A stretch of DNA of 64,000 nt. Origin: Pontederia crassipes (lineage: Eukaryota > Streptophyta > Magnoliopsida > Commelinales > Pontederiaceae). The notes under the pieces are model-generated. The model did no database searches. It was not told where the DNA came from and was given only the letters and a program-made list of their open reading frames with translations. The stretch lies in the NCBI GenBank assembly GCA_030549335.1, contig CM060196.1, positions 13,097,501-13,161,500 on the forward strand, read 5' to 3'. Below, one piece after another: positions 57,180 through 64,000 of the stretch; within the stretch, counting starts at the first letter, position 1; every line of letters starts with the position of its first letter. A program made the translations under genes and the position numbers.

Positions 57180-58643
57180 ATGAAGGCGACAGATCCTTTC
57201 CACTCTCGACTAAGTGCATCTGTCACTGAGTTTGCTTTACCTGGATGGTAGTTGATAGAGAACTCATAGTCCTTTAAGAACTCCATCCATCGTCTTTAGC
57301 GCATATTCAGATCCTTTTGTGTGAAGACATACTTTAAGCTCTTGTGATCAATGTAGACCATAAATTCTTCTCCATATAGGTAATGGCGCCAAAGCTTAAA
57401 AGCAAACACTACTGCTGCCAATTCGAGGTCATGGGTTGGATAATTGACTTCATATTTCTTCAACTGTATTGATGCGTATGCTACTACTTTCCTATGTTGC
57501 ATCAATACGCACCCCAATCCTGTACCACTAGCATCACTATAAATTATGTAACCATCGTTGCCCGATGGTAACGTCAGGATTGGTACTGAAATTAACCGCT
57601 TCTTTAACTCTTGAAAACTTTCTTCACACTTGGGTGACTAGATGAACTTTTCCCCTTTCCTAGTGAGCTTGGACAGCAGCAATGCTATTCTGGAGAAGTC
57701 ATTGATGAAGCGTATGTAATAGCCTGCAAGACCAAAGAAGCTCTTGATTTCAGAAACATTCTTTGGTTGAGTTCAATTAGATACTGCTTCCACCTTTGCT
57801 GGATCGACTGCAATTCCATCTATGGAGACGATATGGCCAAGAAACATCATCTGTTCTAATCAGAATTCACATTTGGAAAATTTTGCGTACAATTTCTTTG
57901 CTCGCAAAGTCTCCAATACTATTCTCAAATGTTCCCTGTGCTGCTCTATGCTTGGCGAGTAGATGAGGATGTTGTCGACGAAGACAATTATGAACTTATT
58001 CAGATGTTCGTGAAAAGTTCGATTCACGAGGTCCATGAATGCTGCCGGGGCATTTGTTAACCCAAATGGCATTACTAGGAACTCGTAATGTCCATACCGT
58101 GGTTTGAAGGCTATTTTTGGTATGTCTTCTTCTGCTACCCTCAGTTGATGGTATCCGCTCCTCAGGTCAATCTCAGAGAAAACTTTTTTCTTTGGACAAC
58201 TGATCAAACAAGTCATCGATGCGAGGTAGCGGGTACTTGTTCTTTATCGTGACTTTGTTCAACATTCTATAGTCGATACAAGGTCTTAACGATTCGTCCT
58301 TCTTCTTGACAAAGAGGATTGATGCACCCCATGGTGAGACTCTAGGCCTGATGAAATCTTTGTCAAACAGCTCTTGAATTTGGTTCTTCAATTCCTTCAT
58401 CTCTGCTGGAGCCATGCGGTATGGAGCTTTGGAGATCGGTGCTGTGCCTGGTGCCACTTCAATATGAAAGTCTATCTCCCTTCTGGACGGTAGACCATTA
58501 ATATTATCAAGGAATACATCAGGAAATTTCCTCACAACTTCTATATCTTGAGGGGTCTTGGCTAACTCTGTTATCTTAGTAACACTTGCTATATAACTTC
58601 TACACCCATTTTGGAGTAGTTTATGTGCCTTCATGGCAGACAC
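57180..58643 (-). pseudogene. Chromovirus reverse transcriptase and RNase H
   Basis: RT motifs read in order: [20 protein letters not shown] near 58430, [18 protein letters not shown] near 58285, [10 protein letters not shown] near 58160, [18 protein letters not shown] near 58060, and the catalytic box as FVDN in place of FVDD (codon AAC at 57973-57971). A frameshift near 58190 separates the first RT part from the second. RNase H follows ([15 protein letters not shown] near 57540; [20 protein letters not shown] near 57420) with stops near 57300 and 57640. The enzyme would copy element RNA to DNA, but the lost Asp and the frameshifts make it inactive. Confidence 0.85.
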
Positions 58644-58686
58644 TATAATTTTTTATTCTTTCAGTGCAATGCCCCTGACAATGACT

Positions 58687-59238
58687 TTATCTGTACTCTT
58701 GTGTACCTATAATCAACTTCTTTTGTTTGCACAGGATAGAAGCATCATGGAAGGTTAGCCAATTCATGCCCAAAATTATATCATAATCTCTCATATGGAT
58801 AATGATAAGATTTGCAGGAAAGTTCTTTTTCTCTATCTCTATGGGTACATTAGGAAGGTACTTCATGGTAATCAGGGTTCCTTGTGGAGTAAGTATATTT
58901 ATCTTATGATTTAAGTTCATTGCAGTTAACTCTAATGTATGGACACACTCTTCAGATATAAATAAGTGGGAGGCACCGGAATCGAACAATAATATAGTAG
59001 GTAAATCAGCTACGAGTAGCATACCTCGAATGACTTCAACGTCATTATGTGGAGCATCCTCTTTTAAATTGAAGAGTCTTCCTTGCACTAACTGTTGTTG
59101 TCCACGTCTTGGACAGTTTACTACGATGTGGCCCATTCCACCACAGTGAAAGCATGCTCCAGTCTTCATGCGACATTCCCCTGCATGGGTCCTGCCACAT
59201 GTGTTGCATAAGACCCCCTCACCTTGTGCGGGTGGCAC
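58687..59238 (-). pseudogene. Chromovirus zinc knuckle and protease
   Basis: An open minus-strand frame carries a CCHC knuckle (CFHCGGMGHIVVNC, about 59154-59113) and an aspartic protease with active-site LLFDSGASHLFIS near 58990-58955 and ILGMNWLTFHDA near 58770. These are the Gag nucleocapsid end and the protease of a gypsy element. This is the least damaged part. Confidence 0.85.
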
Positions 59239-60210
59239 TTGAGGGGTTCTGGGAGGCTGTTGCCTCTGCTGCTGGGCTGGGCGCCTTGACGCTTGCTGAG
59301 GGGACTTTGGGTTCTGTTGCTGCTGTTGCGATTGTTGTTGTTATGGGGGAGGAGCTTGTTGCGGAGGATGGTAAGGCTATTGTTGCGGACGGTTGTACTG
59401 CTGAGGCGCTGGGTAAGGGCGAGGCCGGTTGTCCCATCGTTAATGCTGACGGTTGTTCCCTTTAAATTATTGTTGTTGCTGGGAACTCTACCCTACATTT
59501 TGTTGGACCCTCTTTTCCTTTTGTAGGTCCTGGTAGTCCTTTTCGGTCAGTGTAGCCAAATCAATTGCCTCATCCAGGGTTTTGCAATTCCTTGGTCTTG
59601 TTTGGGACCTCAAGGAGAGGTTCAATTCGTCAACAAAACGCTTTGTCACATCTTGTTCATCCATAATCAGCCTAAAGTATTTTCCTAGTCGAACAAACTT
59701 TTTCATGTATTGGGCCAATGTCATGGTTCCTTGTTCCAGGTTCATAAACTCTTTGTGCTTCAAACCCCTTTGGAACTTAGGGAAGAAGTGTGTCTCGAAT
59801 GCTTTGCGGAAGTCTTCCCAGGCAACAATTCTGACTTCCGGAAAGCTGATGGTCTTCTTTGTTTTCCACCATTCCTTTGCGTCCTTCTGGAGGGTGTCTC
59901 CAGCGAACAACACCTTCTTATATTCAGGGACGTCGAGGATGTCGAACTTGTCCTCTATCATCTCCATCCATTATTCTGCCACTTCAATGCCTCCTTCTCC
60001 GTTAAACATTAGAGGTTTTGACCTCTAAAACTCTTGTAGCGTGCGGGGAAGAGGAACATGTCATCCTTGCTGCACTGATGGTTCAAATGGAGGAAGAGAA
60101 GGTGGAAGTGAAGGAGGATAAGATGGGGGTGGGGGAATGAAAGGGTTCTCCCCTTCGTTAGGTATCTCATTTTCACTGGTGGACGCTTGTAACTTTCTTT
60201 GAGGAGACAT
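59239..60210 (-). pseudogene. Chromovirus gag
   Basis: The likely start is ATG at 60210 (MSPQRKLQASTSENE), followed by a proline-rich stretch and stops near 60080. The Retrotrans_gag domain is open from 59967 to 59488 (VLFAGDTLQKDAKEWWKTKK near 59915; TMTLAQYMKKFVRLGKYFR near 59725). A Q/P-rich linker with a stop and a shift follows. Gag would form the particle. Confidence 0.8.
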
Positions 60211-60990
60211 ATATGAAAAGACCATGAGAATATTTGAGAACTAGCATATGACCAAAGATCTTTAATCAAAATAAAAATCTTAGATCATCATTGAGACCTT
60301 ATGGCTCAATATCCGCTTAAAGCAAAAGTCAATCTCATGGTAGTGTTAATCAAAACAAAACATAAGAATTCGTCTAAGGCACACTAAGGCCTTTCACATT
60401 AAGAAACATTAGACTAATCATTACGTCGCGAAGTTTCCCCTTCATCCTTCTTTGAGGTGTTCTTTGCATCCTGTACCCTCCAGAGAAGATGTTGCCAACG
60501 TTCATGCCCGAACACACTACAACGTGTGCAGTAGTCAAGTTCCTCTAGGGATGAACAACGACGGTGTTTGCGAGGCGGAGAACTCTCTGGCTCTAGATCT
60601 CATAGTTTTGCATACTCTTGTACGATATCTTCAAAAGGCTCTACTGGTGGTGGAGACATTCTCGGTTGGTTACTACCAACGCTTTCCTGGTCAGAATGTT
60701 TCAGTTCCTCTTGAACCACGGGAGGTGGTGGTACGTTACGTTTGCGACCTTGATTATGACTTGGCCGCGCACTCGTGCTCGCTCTAGTTCCTTAGGAGTT
60801 AGAGCTGGGTCATTTGTTTCCATCACACTCAATAATATAAGTATCATCTACATGAGAATGTACTTAGTGGAGCCGCAGATGTTTGAGAAGCTTGCACATG
60901 ACTTTACTTTAAGCTATGAAATAATATGAACAATAATGACTATGCATAAATGTCTACTCTACTATGATCAATGAGGGAGCCAAGAACTTA
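60211..60990. other. Chromovirus 5' leader
   Basis: The region between the primer-binding site and gag; the plus-strand open frames here have no domain. No gene is called. Confidence 0.5.
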
Positions 60991-61003
60991 GGCTCTGATA
61001 CCA
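60991..61003 (-). other. Primer-binding site, initiator tRNA-Met
   Basis: The minus strand reads TGGTATCAGAGCC, a perfect plant initiator-Met site, three bases after the LTR end. It fixes the orientation of the element. Confidence 0.9.
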
Positions 61004-61006
61004 AAC

Positions 61007-62571
61007 TATAACGCCCCCAAAATTGCCCCTCCTGCCACGTAGGCAGTCAGGTTGACCTCGGGAGCGCTACACTGCCTACTAGACTATTGACCATGACCAT
61101 TCAATAAAATGGCATACGTGGTATCAATATAATAAGAAAATATAATACTAAGACTTTAATGCGAAAGTTCAAATGGTGGAGTGTCAAGAGACATTGATAG
61201 TTAATGCGGTTATAACAAGGCGGAGCAAATCTCAACTTAAAAAATTCATCAGAAGGAAAGGTTCAATGTGCGAAAGAACATGATGTCTATAAATAGAAGA
61301 GAACATGCTAAAACATAAATGGATATTTCAAGAGCTGATAGCAATAGTTGGTTTCATGTGCAGCGTTCTCCAAGCTCTGTGCCCTCCATCACCTCATCAA
61401 TTAGAGTTCTCACCTGCAAAATCTCAATGCAGGGGAATCGAATATCCATGAGCAAACATGTCCAGTACAATAGAAACATAGACGATGAAATAATAATAAA
61501 TTATGATTATAGAAACAATATATCAATGATGAACAATTGTATCTTTGGTTTCCATACCTTGACTATAAAGAGTCACACATCATACTTTAACATTATCAAT
61601 ATTTGTGCTATGTTCTTTACTATAACTATACTATGTCTTTGCAATACTCTGCATTATCTTTACCGTACAATGTTCCATACTTTACTATACCATGTCTATG
61701 CCATACTATACAATGCTTTACTTTGCATTTATTTTACTGTGAGTTGCACTACGTCTTTTACATTACTATGATATCCTTAAAGTTGGTTGTCCTATGTGAG
61801 CTGGACTTTATTAAGTTGGGATGTCAGAGGTGTCTCTCTGAATCTATAAAGACAGTAAGCCCAAAAAGGGTAAGGGGTGTGACAATGCAATGCATCACCC
61901 AATTCGAAATGTAGATGGGAGAGAACCTACATCCCAGGAACAGTGGTCATTTAAGAACCTATAGATTCACTGTCTCCTAAGCTAGCTACCTGTCCCTCTA
62001 GCTCAATACTATATTCTCTGGGGGAAGGAGTGTGACTATTGCATCACCCTTCTTCGAGATACATGTGGGAGATGACCTGAAATCTCTGGAACAGTGGTCA
62101 TCAAAGACTAGTAGCTTCGCTGTCTCCTCAGCTAATTACCTTCCCCTCTCTATACAATACCATGATCTTTGCTCTATACATTGGGGGCGGCACATAGCAA
62201 TCCCACATCTTTATCTTTACTTTGCTTATTTTTGTTCATCTTTAATATTACGTAGAAATCGGAATAGGAGGGAATTTCTTTTTCTCAAAAGGATTGGTTC
62301 TCTGTATCATTATGGTTCTGAATGAGATTCTGTTGAGAATAGGACCTCACTTCCGAAGGATTGGACTCAAAAGAAAGGATCCATCTCTCTGCCCGACTAA
62401 AACCGTGTCAGGTGGATTCGAACTCGGGCCGAGTCCTATTCGGGGCTTTAATGCACACTACCCGGGCCGAGTCGAGGTTAACTCAGGCCGGGTTAAAGAC
62501 TGTACGATGGTCGTCATCTCGGTCGAGCTCATGCTCGGTCCGGTCAATGATCCGACGCGATCCGAGATGAG
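61007..62571 (-). repeat. 5' LTR (right) of the chromovirus, truncated
   Basis: Begins TATAACGCCCCCAAAATTG and matches the left LTR up to GAGTTGA (62571). The remaining about 740 bp of the LTR, including the promoter part, are not in the window, because another sequence begins at 62572. Confidence 0.8.
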
Positions 62572-64000
62572 TTGATGATGCATGCAAAATATAACATATT
62601 TTAGATTATTATTTTAGTTAATTTTTCTGTAATTTGATCATGTCATGCATCATTTTAGTCACTTTTAGTCGTAATTCCGGATATCAATTTTAATTATTAA
62701 TGTTTTGAATATTTTAACTAAAGAGGAATTTACATAATTTTTATAATTATTTTGCAGGTAAAATGAATCGGCCGTAAAGAATTATATTTCGGCCGAGATG
62801 ATCTCATGGTTGAATAAATTACATCTTACTTCGTTGGGGGTAAAAACGAATGCAACTTGAATTTTGAGCGTAATGAGATCAGATTTCATCATTTTGGCCG
62901 AGATTCAAAGGAGTAATGATAGGGACTCTTCTTTGTTTTGGCCGAGATTTGGAGGGGGTAAAGATAAGATGTGACTTATCATTTTGGGCGTAATAATGAA
63001 GGACTCTTCTTCATTTTGGCTGAGATTTGGAGGGCGTAATGGCAAGGAAATGTTGGTTTTGACCGAGATTTGGAGGGGGTAACAATTAAATGATTTTATC
63101 TTTTGGACGTAACAAGATTAAATTCTTTCCTTACGGCCGAGATTTGGAGGGGGTAATGATAAGGACTCTTCTTTATTACGGCCGAGATCCATAGGTCATA
63201 AAGATAAAAGAATTTCGTTTTGGCCGAGATTCAAAGGGGGTAAAGATAAAAGGATTTATCTTTTGAAAGAATTATCGTTTTTTGGCTGAGATTTATCCGT
63301 GAATTTAAATACGGCGGTACATCATGATCAACAAGACCCGTCCGCACCCTATAAATACGTGAAGAATCCGTCGTTTCAATTCGTGCTCTGAAGTTCAGGT
63401 TTTCTTCCACGACGAGTCGTGAGTCTGCAGGCTACGACCAAGAGGAGAGAGGTGCGACGGCTGGAAGTTGATTGCGACCCTGATCAAGTCTGAGAGGCTG
63501 CCCGACTGTCTGCCCGTGATCCGAAGCTTCGACTTTTATCTATTTGGGTGTAATTCTTCCAATTATTATTATTTTGTTATTATTTCTCCAGAATTTCTAG
63601 GATGAACTCCATATTTTTATTTATTTCATGTTAGGAGATTATTATTGAAGGGAAACTATTTGGACCCTATATTATTTGTTTTAATCTTTTCTGATCAATT
63701 AGTTAATTGTGCTTAATACTTTTAATTTAATTACTTGGATTTCTGAGTTGAGTAATTACCAGTTTGTGGACTATTTAATTTCAGAATTCATTAATTAAAT
63801 TAATTGGTTTTATGTGAAATTAATAATTGACATAAATTTGATAACTAGTGTGTGGAGAATCAAGTTTATGTGGTCTGTTAATCTATACCAGTTTGTGGAG
63901 TGATTAATAGTCTAGGATTTTCATATTAATGCATCTTAATTTTAATCTTATCTGACGAATACCAGTTAGTAAATTAAAAATCGAAAGGATTGATTTATTC
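62572..64000 (+). mobile_element. LTR-like sequence cutting the chromovirus, continues past the window
   Basis: It starts TGATGCATGCAAAATATAAC at the point where the chromovirus LTR match ends. It has an upstream repeat array (62769-63295), a TATA box CTATAAATA at 63350-63358, and a leader-like part with TACCAGTTTGTGGA at 63757 and 63886 and TACCAGTTAGT at 63960. This is the layout of an LTR (U3 with repeats, TATA, R-U5). No second LTR or coding domain is in view, so the type is open. Confidence 0.5.
62769..63295 (+). repeat. GGCCGAGAT motif array
   Basis: About nine copies of GGCCGAGATTTGGAGGGGGTAA or close variants (near 62791, 62904, 62942, 63018, 63061, 63138, 63180, 63222, 63285), most followed by an ATGATAAGG-like or AAGATAAAAG-like word and spaced about 40-110 bp. 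A shorter GGGCGTAAT or GGACGTAAC word lies between some. The array is just upstream of the TATA box. Confidence 0.85.

Larger units (their letters stand above)
53319..62571 (-). mobile_element. Tekay/Del-like Ty3/gypsy chromovirus relic, minus strand
   Basis: Read from right to left: 5' LTR (truncated at 62571), primer-binding site (60991-61003), gag, zinc knuckle, protease, reverse transcriptase, RNase H, integrase, a chromodomain-like C-terminus, purine tract, and 3' LTR (53319-55634). This is the standard gypsy order. Many frameshifts and stops make it inactive. Its left side interrupts an older LTR-like fragment, and its right LTR is itself interrupted by another element. Confidence 0.88.

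Noticed and set aside
62769-63295. CRISPR-like spacing of the GGCCGAGAT array
   Set aside because: The context is plant nuclear DNA. Repeats are imperfect, spacing varies and no cas genes exist.
1-64000. rRNA genes, tRNA genes or organelle inserts
   Set aside because: No conserved rRNA stretches, complete tRNA cloverleafs or plastid genes were recognised on either strand.

Overview
The window is nuclear DNA of a flowering plant. The evidence is GT-AG introns, a plant CYP71-type cytochrome P450, parts of a plant EF-hand Na+/Ca2+ exchanger-like (NCL) gene, and a dense load of typical angiosperm transposons: CACTA, hAT, foldback, TRIM, Athila-like and Tekay/Del-like Ty3/gypsy elements, and an Au-SINE tail. 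The P450 exons are strongly GC-rich in otherwise AT-rich DNA, which is common in monocots, but that is only a hint. The species cannot be named from what is visible. Only one gene looks intact, the P450 at 26671-29539.

The left half (about 3.4-33.5 kb) is a direct segmental duplication. Copy A has a block at 3366-5373 (NCL fragment) and a block at 11762-18010 (P450 and downstream DNA). Copy B has the matching blocks at 19164-21044 and 26266-33543. Decay is reciprocal. Copy A keeps the C-terminal exchanger exons of NCL, but its P450 is destroyed by indels, by a hAT insertion at the end of exon 1 and by loss of the heme cysteine frame. Copy B keeps an open 524-codon P450, but its NCL stops at a nonsense codon and is cut off. 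Between the paired blocks each copy carries different transposons: a gypsy relic and LTR-like DNA in A, a broken hAT with a foldback element nested inside it in B. A CACTA relic (1-3414) ends at the left edge of copy A, and the same CACTA end marks the left edge of copy B.

The middle (33.5-41.5 kb) holds a roughly 1.16-kb tandem array that carries CACTA 5' ends. The last unit forms a complete non-autonomous CACTA element (35983-37338, TSD TCC). It is followed by a short tandem duplication, a non-autonomous hAT with a perfect 8-bp TSD (38881-39639) and a long TAA microsatellite.

The right part (41.5-64 kb) is nested LTR retrotransposons. A LARD-like element without recognisable pol (41509-50886) contains an Athila-like gag-protease element (42275-47453). 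An LTR-like fragment (52527-53318) is followed by a degenerate chromodomain-bearing Ty3/gypsy element on the minus strand (53319-62571). Its right LTR is cut by another LTR-like sequence (62572-64000) carrying an array of a GGCCGAGAT motif upstream of a TATA box.

Nothing here forms an operon or gene cluster. The story is one P450 gene, its broken sister and the mobile elements that reshaped them. The best leads are the reciprocal decay, the two TRIM insertions at the same intron site in opposite orientation, the hAT insertion that brings splice-like ends, the tandem array with CACTA ends, and the repeat arrays inside LTRs.
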